NCBI RefSeq assembly: GCF_039539965.1
Contig: NZ_BAABED010000001.1
Span: forward strand, 372,001-436,000
DNA from: Arthrobacter methylotrophus
Lineage (GTDB): Bacteria; Actinomycetota; Actinomycetes; Actinomycetales; Micrococcaceae
Direction of reading: 5' to 3'
DNA length: 64,000 nt
Part shown: in pieces, positions 14,534 to 22,193 of the stretch
How the letters are laid out: each line of letters begins with the position of its first letter
Position numbering within the stretch: position 1 is the stretch's first letter
Position numbers and translations under genes: made by a program
Notes under the pieces: generated by a model
Database searches by the model: none
What the model was told of the DNA's origin: nothing
Seen by the model: the letters and a program-made list of their open reading frames with translations, nothing else

Positions 14534-16201
14534 CTAGTTCCTGGTATTGAGGGGGAGCCGGACCGAGACGGTGGTTCCCACTCCGAGCCCGGACTCGATA
14601 TCCAGCGCGCCGGAATGGCGCTCCACAATGTCGTGGACTATCGCGAGGCCAAGGCCGCTCCCGGGGATAGCCGCCGTAGAGGCGTTCGAAGCGCGGAAGA
14701 ACCGCGTAAACACTTGGTCGATTTCCTTTTCGGGAATTCCGACGCCGGTGTCCTCCACACGCACCACCACGCTGGGAACCGGGTCCGGGGTGATCTCGCT
14801 GCTGACGGCGACATGGCCGCCGTCAGGGGTGAATTTGATGGCGTTGCTGATGATGTTGGAAAAGACCTGCTCCAGCTTGGCCTCATCGGCCTGTACCGTC
14901 ACGGTTCCTGGCGCGTGCGCCACGGTGAGCGACAGCGAACGGGACTCGGCGAGGGGCTGCAAGGCCGAGACAACGAGCCGGAGCATGGTGCCCACATTCA
15001 CGGGGCTCAAGTGGAGTTCACCGGAGCTGTTCTGGTGCGAGACGGTGAGCATGTCCTCGATGAGCCGGCGGAGGCGCTCGGCGTTTCGTGAAATGACGTC
15101 GACCATCCGCTCCACGCCCGCGGGAATCGCTCCACCGGCGCCGCTGCGGATCATGTCCAGATAAGCCGTGATTGAGGTCAGAGGCGTTCGGAGTTCGTGG
15201 TTCACCGTGGTCAGGAAGTCGGTCTTTGCCTGGTCCAGTTCCTGGAGTTTGTACATGACCTCCTGTTGTGCGCCTATCAGGTGGCTTTGCATCAGGCCAT
15301 AAGCCAGGTTCCCCGATACGTGCTGGATCAGGCCAATTTCGGCCCGCGTCCATTCCTGTGCCGTGTCCGGGCGGGCGATCCAGATGACCCCCAGAACAAG
15401 ATCTCCCTCGCCTACCGGCACAACAACAGAGGCCGACGGCGCATGGGCGCCACCCGGCGCACGCGCACCATCGGGCTGCCCCGGCAGAGCCCGCCGAGGC
15501 AGCGGCTGAACCTCCGCTTCGGCCCACAGGTGCTCCGCCACTTCGAACCTGGTCACCTCGTCGGTGAGCTCGACAGGCAGGACTCCGTGGGCCAGGCCAG
15601 GAGCGTTCCATTCGGCACTGACCTGCGGTACGCGGGCGTCCGGGAACGTGGTGAACCAGACGTGTTCCGCGCCCAGGGCGTCGCCGATTCCATCCACCAG
15701 ATGCCGGGCGATCTGCGCTGGATCGATGGTTGACCGGATCGCCGAGGACACCTTCCGCAGGCTTTCCCTCAGTGATTCGGTTTCCGCGCGGCGGCGCATC
15801 CTTTCGCTGGCCCGGGCAATCAGTACCAGTGCCCTGCTTGCCCGAACGGCCGGGGGCTGGCCACTGTACACAAAATCCGCGATGGTCCATGCTTCCAGCG
15901 CGGAAACATCAAGCTCGTCGTCCGGGTCCAGCATGAGCAGAACAGGGGCAACATTCCGGGGAAGCAGATCCCGGAGCCCGTTGTCCACCACCAGCACGTC
16001 ACTCGGCTCGCTCTCCAGCGCGGCTGCAAGCGAGCCGGCGTCGGACGCTGAACGAACCACGAACCCCGCGGAGGTGAGCGCCGCGTTGGTCTCCGCGCGA
16101 CGGATCGGATCGGGGTCGGCCACCAAGGCACTCTTCGGCACCGAGGCGTCGATAGTCAAGCGACTCTCCACTACGCTCCTACTGTTCGATTCGGCTCCCA
16201 T
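14534..16201 (-). CDS. Soluble sensor histidine kinase with pseudo-receiver and GAF domains
   Basis: A 555-aa kinase from ATG 16201. Residues ~20-135 look like a receiver (ALVADPDPIRRAETNAAL, DVLVVDNGLRDLLP), but the phosphorylation site reads VVDN and the end is atypical, so it may not be phosphorylated. Residues ~170-320 are GAF-like (GDALGAEHVWFTT ... LVLGVIWIARPD). Then come the HisKA motif VNHELRTPLTS and a complete HATPase (EQVFSNIISNAIKFT, DTGVGIPEKE, GSGLGLAI). There is no transmembrane segment, so it should sense a cytoplasmic signal. It is convergent with RR1, its likely partner. The start is not supported by a clear ribosome site. Confidence 0.85.
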   Translation of the reverse strand: MGAESNSRSVVESRLTIDASVPKSALVADPDPIRRAETNAALTSAGFVVRSASDAGSLAAALESEPSDVLVVDNGLRDLLPRNVAPVLLMLDPDDELDVSALEAWTIADFVYSGQPPAVRASRALVLIARASERMRRRAETESLRESLRKVSSAIRSTIDPAQIARHLVDGIGDALGAEHVWFTTFPDARVPQVSAEWNAPGLAHGVLPVELTDEVTRFEVAEHLWAEAEVQPLPRRALPGQPDGARAPGGAHAPSASVVVPVGEGDLVLGVIWIARPDTAQEWTRAEIGLIQHVSGNLAYGLMQSHLIGAQQEVMYKLQELDQAKTDFLTTVNHELRTPLTSITAYLDMIRSGAGGAIPAGVERMVDVISRNAERLRRLIEDMLTVSHQNSSGELHLSPVNVGTMLRLVVSALQPLAESRSLSLTVAHAPGTVTVQADEAKLEQVFSNIISNAIKFTPDGGHVAVSSEITPDPVPSVVVRVEDTGVGIPEKEIDQVFTRFFRASNASTAAIPGSGLGLAIVHDIVERHSGALDIESGLGVGTTVSVRLPLNTRN

Positions 16202-16224
16202 GGGAGAGCTTACTATCGAGAACG

Positions 16225-18459
16225 CTACTTGAGCCCCGCACCGGGCAGCAGTTCGACGGCGCCGAGTGCATCCGCGACGAAGGCGTAGTCCCAAGCACGC
16301 TCGCGCCACTGAACGTAGCGCCCCGAAGCTCCGCCGTGTCCACCGTCCATTTCGATCTTCATCACGATCGGCGCTGTCCCTGTGGTCTCCGAACGGAGCA
16401 CCTGGACCCACTTGGCGGGCTCCACGTAGAGCACGCGTGTGTCGTTGAAGGACGTGACAGCGGCGATCCGGGGGTAGGCGGCGGCGCGGATGTTCTCGTA
16501 AGGGGTGTAGGACTTCATGTAGTGGTACACCTCGGGATCGGTGATGGGGTTTCCCCATTCCTCCCATTCAAGAGCCGAGAGCGGCAGATCCGGGTCCAGG
16601 ATGGTGTTCAGCGCGTCGACGAACGGCACGGCGGCCACGATCGCCGCGTATTTCTCCGGTGCGAGGTTCGCCACGGCACCCATCAGCAGGCCGCCTGCGG
16701 AGCCGCCCATAGCGGCAATCCGATCCGGCGCCGCCCAGCCGGAGGACGCCAGCCAGTCCGTTGCCGCGATGAAGTCCGTGAAGGTGTTTTTCTTGTTGAG
16801 CTTCTTCCCGTCGTCATACCAGCGCCGGCCGAGCTCGCCGCCGCCGCGGATGTGGGCGATCACCATGACGATTCCGCGGTCCAAGAGGGACAGGCGCGCC
16901 ACGCCGAAACCCGGATCCATGCTGACCTCGTAGGAGCCATAGCCATACACCAGGCCCGCAGCGCTTGAATCCTGCTTCACGTAAACGTGCCGGAGCACGG
17001 ACAAGGGCACCCGGGTGCCGTCGGCCGCCGTCGCCCATTCCCGGGTGGCCACGTAGTCCGAGGCGGTGTACCCGCCCAGTACCGGGCTTTCTTTCCGCAG
17101 CAGCAGTTCGCCTTGCGGCAGTGCGGCGGTGGGCAGCACAAAGTCGTACACCCGCGACGGCGTGAAGAAGGACGTGTAGCCGATCCGGATCACCGGGGCC
17201 TCATAGTCGGAACCCGCCACCCCTGCCGTGTACAGCTCCTCGTCGAAGGCAGGCTCAACAGCCGGGCCCTGCGCCGCGGTTCCCAATCCAGCGAGCGGCA
17301 GCACCTGCACGCGCTCGATCGTGTCCTGCCGTACCGCCACCACCAGATGCGTCGAGGTAACGCCGGCACCGTTGACGCGAACGGCGTCGGAATGCTCGAC
17401 GACGGTGCGCCAGCGCTGCTCGGCCAGCGGCTTGGCGAATTCGGCCGGGTCCGCGATGGAAACCATCGAGTTGATGGCGTCCTTGTTGTGCGTCAGGAGG
17501 ATGGTCTCGGTCTTTTGTCCATCGGCGCCGTCCATGAGGAACGGCTCGGCCTCGTAGAGAATGTGTTCGTCGCGGGAAATCACGGTGGACAGACCGGCAT
17601 CGACCTCGTCGAAGCGCAGCAGGCGCGTCTCGCTGAACTCCGAGCAGCCGATGCTTAGCACGAGGTACCGCCGGTCGGAGGAGAGCTCGAACCCGAGCCA
17701 CATGGCGACGTCGTCCTCCTGGTAGATCACCTGGTCCTCGCTGACGGGCGTTCCCAGGACGTGCGACTTCACCTGGTAAGGCCGCCAGGCGTCGTCCACC
17801 ACGGTGTAGAAGATCCGGGTGCCGTCGGGGGAGAAGGCCACGCCGTAGAAGATGTTCTCGATGACGTCGGGCAGCAGTTCGCCTGTCCGCAGGTCCTTGA
17901 TGCGGAGGGTGAAGCGTTCCTCGCCGGAGTTGTCCACAGCGTAGGCATAGAGGTTGCCGTCGACCGTCACGGCAGTGCCGCCAATGGAGAAGAACGGCTT
18001 GCCTTCCGCCTCGGTATTGCCGTCCAGCAGGACTTCTTCGCCGGGGAGTTCGACGCCGGCTTCCACCACGGGCGGGGTCCAGTCCGCCACCGCATCGCCC
18101 GAGTTTGCAGCCCGGACACGGCAATGGATCCCGTACTCCTTGCCCTCGACGGTGCGGGTGTAGTACCACCAGTGGTCCTTGCGGCTGGGGACCGAGAGGT
18201 CCGTCTCCTGGGTACGGCCCTTGATTTCCTGGAAGATGGCCTCGCGCAGCGGTTCCTGGTGCGCGGTAACGGCCTCTTGGTAGGCGTTTTCGGCCTTCAA
18301 ATGCTTGATGACCTCGGAGGACTCCTTGTCCCGTAGCCATTCGTAATTGTCCACGAAAACATCGCCGTGGTGCTCACGGGTGCTGGGCACCTTTTTGGCG
18401 ACGGGGGCAGTGGGGCCCTTCGCGTGGGACGGCTGGGCGGAACCGGGAGTATGGGTCAT
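16225..18459 (-). CDS. ptrB: S9 prolyl oligopeptidase family protease (oligopeptidase B)
   Basis: A 744-aa cytoplasmic serine peptidase that should cleave short peptides after Arg/Lys. The N-terminal part includes VFVDNYEWLRDKES, the family's usual opening, followed by a beta-propeller of ~350 residues. The C-terminal alpha/beta-hydrolase domain carries the nucleophile in AAMGGSAGGLLMGAV and the catalytic His near GHGGASGR. ATG 18459 gives the standard oligopeptidase B length. It ends 23 bp before the kinase gene's start on the same strand, so co-transcription is possible. Confidence 0.9.
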   Translation of the reverse strand: MTHTPGSAQPSHAKGPTAPVAKKVPSTREHHGDVFVDNYEWLRDKESSEVIKHLKAENAYQEAVTAHQEPLREAIFQEIKGRTQETDLSVPSRKDHWWYYTRTVEGKEYGIHCRVRAANSGDAVADWTPPVVEAGVELPGEEVLLDGNTEAEGKPFFSIGGTAVTVDGNLYAYAVDNSGEERFTLRIKDLRTGELLPDVIENIFYGVAFSPDGTRIFYTVVDDAWRPYQVKSHVLGTPVSEDQVIYQEDDVAMWLGFELSSDRRYLVLSIGCSEFSETRLLRFDEVDAGLSTVISRDEHILYEAEPFLMDGADGQKTETILLTHNKDAINSMVSIADPAEFAKPLAEQRWRTVVEHSDAVRVNGAGVTSTHLVVAVRQDTIERVQVLPLAGLGTAAQGPAVEPAFDEELYTAGVAGSDYEAPVIRIGYTSFFTPSRVYDFVLPTAALPQGELLLRKESPVLGGYTASDYVATREWATAADGTRVPLSVLRHVYVKQDSSAAGLVYGYGSYEVSMDPGFGVARLSLLDRGIVMVIAHIRGGGELGRRWYDDGKKLNKKNTFTDFIAATDWLASSGWAAPDRIAAMGGSAGGLLMGAVANLAPEKYAAIVAAVPFVDALNTILDPDLPLSALEWEEWGNPITDPEVYHYMKSYTPYENIRAAAYPRIAAVTSFNDTRVLYVEPAKWVQVLRSETTGTAPIVMKIEMDGGHGGASGRYVQWRERAWDYAFVADALGAVELLPGAGLK

Positions 18460-18529
18460 GTTCTCAATATATAGAGCCTGCCCGACGCCGGTGCCCGCGT
18501 TCGCTGCGGGGGTAGCCGTGCGCCTTTGT

Positions 18530-19558
18530 TTAGTATCCGTGCGCTGCCGCATATTGCGGCAGGGTGCCGTCCCGCAGCGCTGCGGCCACTTGCCCGATGC
18601 CGGCGTAATCCGGCACCACGATCGATTGCCCGTCCGGGGAAGTGCCGGTCCCTGCGGTCGGGAGGGTGAAGAAGACGGAGGCGCCGGGATCCACGGTGCG
18701 GAGTGCGTAGGCCAGCATGGCGACGCTGGCCGGATCGAATCCTTGGTCCACAATGAGGTCATTGACCGCGAAGTTGACCAGGCTGAGGACACCAGCGGGA
18801 GTCTGGAGGGCGCCAGAGAGCTTGACCAGCAGGGCGCGGAGGAACGTTTGCTGGTTGCGGACGCGTTGGAAGTCGCCATCCACGAACGAGTAGCGCTCGC
18901 GGACGAACTCGAGGGCCGCTTGGCCGTCCAAATGGTTCACTCCGGCGACGAAGACGTGATGGGTTTCAAAGCTGGCAGTGAAGGGCAGTGTGACATTGAC
19001 GTCGATTCCGCCGAGGCCATCCGTGAGGGTCTTGAAGCCGTTGAAGTCGAGCATGACCGTATGGTCCACGTGCGTGCCGAGCAGCGATTCAACGGTTTTG
19101 ACCACCAAGGGAATGCCGCCCAGGCCGAGGGCAGCGTTGACTTTTGATGCGCCGAAGCCGGGGATGTTGACCCAATTGTCGCGCATGATGGAGATGCCGT
19201 AGATCTTTTTCCTGTCTGCGGGAACGTGGATCAGCATCAGGCAATCAGAGCGTTGGTCCTTCGGCTGTCCGCTTGTCACGGTCTGGTTGTTCTGTTCCTT
19301 CGCGTTTCCGCGGCTGTCGCTGCCGATCACCAGGATGTTCATGTCGCTTGCGGGAAGCTCCGGGATGGTGGGCGGGGCCGGCGCCGCCGCAGGTGGCGGG
19401 GTGTGGGTCGGGGTGGAGGACTTGCTGCCCGCGGAGGCGCTCGCGGGGTTGCTGGAGGGCGAGGGCCCGGACCCGGCGACGATCGCAGCAAGGACTACAA
19501 CGACCGCAAGCAGAACTGCGAGCCCTGCCGCTAGCCACAGCCGCCGTCGTCGGTCCAT
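18530..19558 (-). CDS. LytR-CpsA-Psr (LCP) family protein
   Basis: A 342-aa membrane-anchored enzyme. A single transmembrane helix lies at residues ~7-29 (WLAAGLAVLLAVVVVLAAIVAG), then a Ser/Pro/Ala-rich linker, then the extracellular LCP domain starting NILVIGSDSRG. Further LCP signatures are RSDCLMLIHVPADRKKIYGISIMRDNWV and KVNAALGLGG. LCP proteins transfer lipid-linked glycopolymers to peptidoglycan. It lies upstream of ptrB on the same strand with a 70-bp gap. Confidence 0.9.
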   Translation of the reverse strand: MDRRRRLWLAAGLAVLLAVVVVLAAIVAGSGPSPSSNPASASAGSKSSTPTHTPPPAAAPAPPTIPELPASDMNILVIGSDSRGNAKEQNNQTVTSGQPKDQRSDCLMLIHVPADRKKIYGISIMRDNWVNIPGFGASKVNAALGLGGIPLVVKTVESLLGTHVDHTVMLDFNGFKTLTDGLGGIDVNVTLPFTASFETHHVFVAGVNHLDGQAALEFVRERYSFVDGDFQRVRNQQTFLRALLVKLSGALQTPAGVLSLVNFAVNDLIVDQGFDPASVAMLAYALRTVDPGASVFFTLPTAGTGTSPDGQSIVVPDYAGIGQVAAALRDGTLPQYAAAHGY

Positions 19559-19767
19559 GATCGGAAGTTACCACTCAGCTGGGTTAAATACCCCTTCCTG
19601 GTCGGCCTCATTTTGGCCACAAAAGTCGGTAATACTGGAAAGGGTCTTGAGCCGGCGCGACCCGCTTGAAAACTGACGTCGCTGCCGGTGCTGTCTTCCC
19701 TGTGATCTGTCCGCCGGCTCGAGGTCCGTCAAAGGGGTGTTGAGCCAGGCGGACATGACTTCATAGC
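19559..19767. other. Intergenic stretch between LCP gene and insertion element
   Basis: About 210 bp with no supported gene. It must hold the LCP promoter (minus strand). Because it abuts the 3' end of the IS110-family transposase, part of it could also be a non-coding end of that element, the place where IS1111-type relatives encode bridge RNA. I see no clear stem-loop series by eye. Confidence 0.35.
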
Positions 19768-20893
19768 GCCTCTGTGTGTCAAGCAGCCGGCTTTTGGGCT
19801 TGGTGGTGGTCGTGCAGGATCCGCCGGTAGAGGACATTGGAGAGGCGTCGCTTGAGTGCCCTACGTGCTTCGCGGGGTGTCTTTCCTTCGGCGGTTTTCT
19901 TCAGGTAGTACTCCCGGCCTGGTCCCGGGTCACGGCTTTGGCACACGGCCATGGTGTGCAGCACGGAGTTGAGCTGCCGGTTGCCTCCGGTGTTGAGTCT
20001 GTGACGGTTTTGTTGACCGCTGGAGGCGTCCAAGGGTGCTGTTCCGGTGTAGCTGGCGAAGTGTGAGGCGCTGGGGAATCTGGTGATGTCGCCGCCGTGG
20101 CCGAGTAGTTTTGCCGCCAGGACGACACCGACTCCTGGGATCTCCTGCAGGGTGGTGGCCGACGCGACCAGAGCGTCGCGAGTTTGTGCCTCGTTGTTCT
20201 TGATACCGGCATCGATACGCCGTAGATCGGCCAGCAGTTCCCGGGCGAGCTCGCGTCTGAGTGCATCGGTGGCTGTTGCGGGCCGGATGGTACGCAACGC
20301 GGCGGCGGCCTTGTCGGCACTGAGGCCGGGCTCAACACATCCAGGGATAAGCTCGCGCAGAAGCCGGTGCAGCCGGTTGAGCAGCCGGGCCCGTTCGTGG
20401 CCCAGGTCTTCGCGGCGTTCGGCCAGCAGGCGCAGAATCGTACTCTGGTCTTCTGCATTTACCGCGGGCAGATTCTCCTGTCGGAGTGCAGTGACGGCAA
20501 CGGCGAACGCATCGGCCGGGTCACCCTTGCGGCCACCGCCGGTGGAAAGGACTCGGACCTTCATGGCCAGTGTCGAGGGAACATCCACAACGGACTCTCC
20601 GCCGGCCACAAGGATCTGGGCAATTTGTCGACCGAGGCCGTTGGCACCCTCGATAGCGAATCTGCGTTCGGGCCATTGCGCCGCCCAGCCCAGCAGTTGC
20701 TTGGCAGTGCCTGCGTTGACCACGAAACGCCGCACCGCGAGCTGACAGCCCGAGGAGTCGATGGCTGAGGCGGTGATGGAGGATTTATGCGGGTCGATGC
20801 CGATAACGATCACTTCCGGGGTTCCTTTCGCCGATGTCGGTGATGAATCCCCCGTGGCGGGCACCCTGACTTGAAGTGTTTGCATGCCTCTGT
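19768..20893 (-). mobile_element. IS110-family insertion element, ~1.1 kb
   Basis: An intact-looking IS110-type transposase fills this stretch. The octamer GCCTCTGT occurs at both edges (19768-19775 and 20886-20893), each preceded by TGACTT. These could be core or target-site copies, since IS110 elements lack long inverted repeats. The right edge directly joins a second, decayed transposase gene. The exact ends are a guess from this repeated octamer. Confidence 0.6.
19779..20813 (-). CDS. IS110-family transposase (DEDD/Tnp20)
   Basis: 344 aa from GTG 20813, which has AAGGAA upstream; an ATG at 20885 in the same frame would add 24 residues. The N-terminal RuvC-like DEDD domain starts VIVIGIDPHKSS, with AIEGANGLG and KGDPADAFAVAVTAL holding further acidic residues. 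The C-terminal Transposase_20 domain has LQEIPGVGVVLAAKLLGHGGDI, and the conserved Ser region is ASYTGTAPLDASSGQ. The frame is intact, so the element may be active. Family members are guided by a bridge RNA from a non-coding end. Confidence 0.9.
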   Translation of the reverse strand: MIVIGIDPHKSSITASAIDSSGCQLAVRRFVVNAGTAKQLLGWAAQWPERRFAIEGANGLGRQIAQILVAGGESVVDVPSTLAMKVRVLSTGGGRKGDPADAFAVAVTALRQENLPAVNAEDQSTILRLLAERREDLGHERARLLNRLHRLLRELIPGCVEPGLSADKAAAALRTIRPATATDALRRELARELLADLRRIDAGIKNNEAQTRDALVASATTLQEIPGVGVVLAAKLLGHGGDITRFPSASHFASYTGTAPLDASSGQQNRHRLNTGGNRQLNSVLHTMAVCQSRDPGPGREYYLKKTAEGKTPREARRALKRRLSNVLYRRILHDHHQAQKPAA

Positions 20894-20907
20894 CGAGCCA
20901 CGCCCCG

Positions 20908-21413
20908 GGCGGGTGTCAGCGGCGCGGCACGCTATTACGGCAAACCCCTCGCGGACAAAGAGTTCCTGGCGGTGGGCTCCGGATACCGGAAGATCCTGGA
21001 GTTCATCACCAGCCACGGGACGGTGACCGCCTTAGGGGTCGAAGGAACAGGATCCTACGGGCCGAAATCGCCAGAACCCTGCGCGGTGAGGGTCTTTGTG
21101 TGCTGGAGGTGAACCGCCCAAACCGGGCCGCGCGCCGGCTGAAGGACAAATCCGATCCGCTGGATGCCTACCAAGCCGCCCAATCGGTACTTGACGGCCG
21201 GACCAAATCGATCCCCAAGGCCAAAGACGGGCCAGTTGAATGCCTGCAAATCATGCGGGCCGGGCGGACCTCTGCAGTTAAAGCCCGCACCGCAGCCATC
21301 AATCAGATCAAGGGACTTCTCGTTTCATCCCCGGACAACCTCCGGGCAAAATACCGAGGGCTGGGAACCTCGGCGATGATCACGGCCCTCCGGCGCACCC
21401 GACCTTCGGGCCA
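20908..21413 (+). pseudogene. Decayed second IS110-family transposase (N-terminal half, frameshifted)
   Basis: The frame starting AGVSGAARYYGKPLADKEFLAV runs to VEGTGSYG near 21060, then continues in another frame as AEIARTLRGEGLCVLEVNRP ... KDKSDPLDAYQAAQSVLDG ... NQIKGLLVSSPDNLRAKY ... ITALRRTRP. The joined product is the DEDD half of an IS110 transposase; the Transposase_20 half is missing. Adding one G to the GGG at 21059-21061 restores the frame, but the gene would still lack both ends. It is not close to the intact transposase next door. Confidence 0.8.
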
Positions 21414-21418
21414 GCAAC

Positions 21419-21562
21419 GACGGACGCAGGGCTCTTCCTCCCGATGCTCAAGCCAAAACGAGGTGGCCCTATACGCTGATCTACGTTCTCGGATACGCCT
21501 TCATGGCCATCTACATCGCAACCATCAACGGAACCGTCCCCTTGGAACCAACTCTTCCCTAG
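21419..21562 (+). pseudogene. C-terminal remnant of an unidentified membrane protein
   Basis: An open frame of about 47 codons ends at TAG 21560-21562. It contains a hydrophobic stretch, YTLIYVLGYAFMAIYIATI, then NGTVPLEPTLP. There is no start or upstream part; it abuts the truncated transposase. It looks like the surviving tail of a gene interrupted by insertion. Family not identified. Confidence 0.35.
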
Positions 21563-21646
21563 CTAGCCACCGGCGGGCGCCGTCAGTGCGCACCGCGCAT
21601 CCAGGACGCCCGCAATTGCACGTACGGTGACCGAAGTTAGCATCGC

Positions 21647-21671
21647 CTTATTGCGATCTGCTCATAATAAG
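21647..21671. promoter_or_regulatory. AT-rich inverted repeat, candidate Fur/PerR box
   Basis: CTTATT (21647-21652) and AATAAG (21666-21671) form a 6-bp inverted repeat around 13 bp, in otherwise GC-rich DNA. It lies 16 bp before the Fur-type gene's ATG. Position and composition fit an autoregulatory box for a Fur-family protein. Confidence 0.5.
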
Positions 21672-21686
21672 CGGTTCACTGAATGC

Positions 21687-22178
21687 ATGACAGATCACAC
21701 GGCAGAGCAGGAAGCGTGGGCCGCGGCCCTGCATTCCCATGGCCGCCGCGTGACCAAGCAGCGGCTGGCAGTCCTCGCCGCCGTCGAACATCACCCGCAT
21801 TCCCCGGCGGAAGGCATCCTTGCCGCCGCCCGCGTGGAACTCCCTGAACTGACGGCGCAGTCTGTTTATGTGGTGCTCAGCGACCTGACGGACCTGCAGA
21901 TGCTGCGCCGCTTCGAACCCCCACACTCCCCCGCCCTGTACGAAACCCGCGTGGGCGACAACCACCACCACGCCGTGTGCATCAGCTGCGGCCGGGTCGA
22001 AGATGTGGACTGCGCCGTGGGCCACGCCCCCTGCCTCACCCCGCATTGGGACGAACATTCCAAGCCCATGACAATCCAGATCGCAGACGTCCTGTACCAG
22101 GGCATCTGCCAGGACTGCCAGGCCAAAGAACTTCAGCCGGAGCAACTGCCCGCGGCTGGATTCCCTGTAAACCCATAA
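21687..22178 (+). CDS. furA: Fur-family regulator (FurA/PerR-like) of katG
   Basis: A 163-aa metalloregulator from ATG 21687. The winged helix spans residues ~15-85 (GRRVTKQRLAVLAAVEHHPHSPAEGI ... TAQSVYVVLSDLTDL). The metal-binding part shows NHHHAVCISCGRVEDVDC and a later CQDC, giving two Cys-x2-Cys pairs for structural zinc. It is directly followed by katG (15 bp), the classic actinobacterial furA-katG pair in which the regulator represses katG until peroxide oxidises it. This role is inferred from that arrangement. Confidence 0.87.
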   Translation: MTDHTAEQEAWAAALHSHGRRVTKQRLAVLAAVEHHPHSPAEGILAAARVELPELTAQSVYVVLSDLTDLQMLRRFEPPHSPALYETRVGDNHHHAVCISCGRVEDVDCAVGHAPCLTPHWDEHSKPMTIQIADVLYQGICQDCQAKELQPEQLPAAGFPVNP

Positions 22179-22193
22179 CCCGGAAGGAAAACT

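Noticed and set aside
19779..21440. Reading the intact transposase and the adjacent fragment as one composite or duplicated element
   Set aside because: They lie on opposite strands and their proteins differ clearly, so they are two different IS110-family members.
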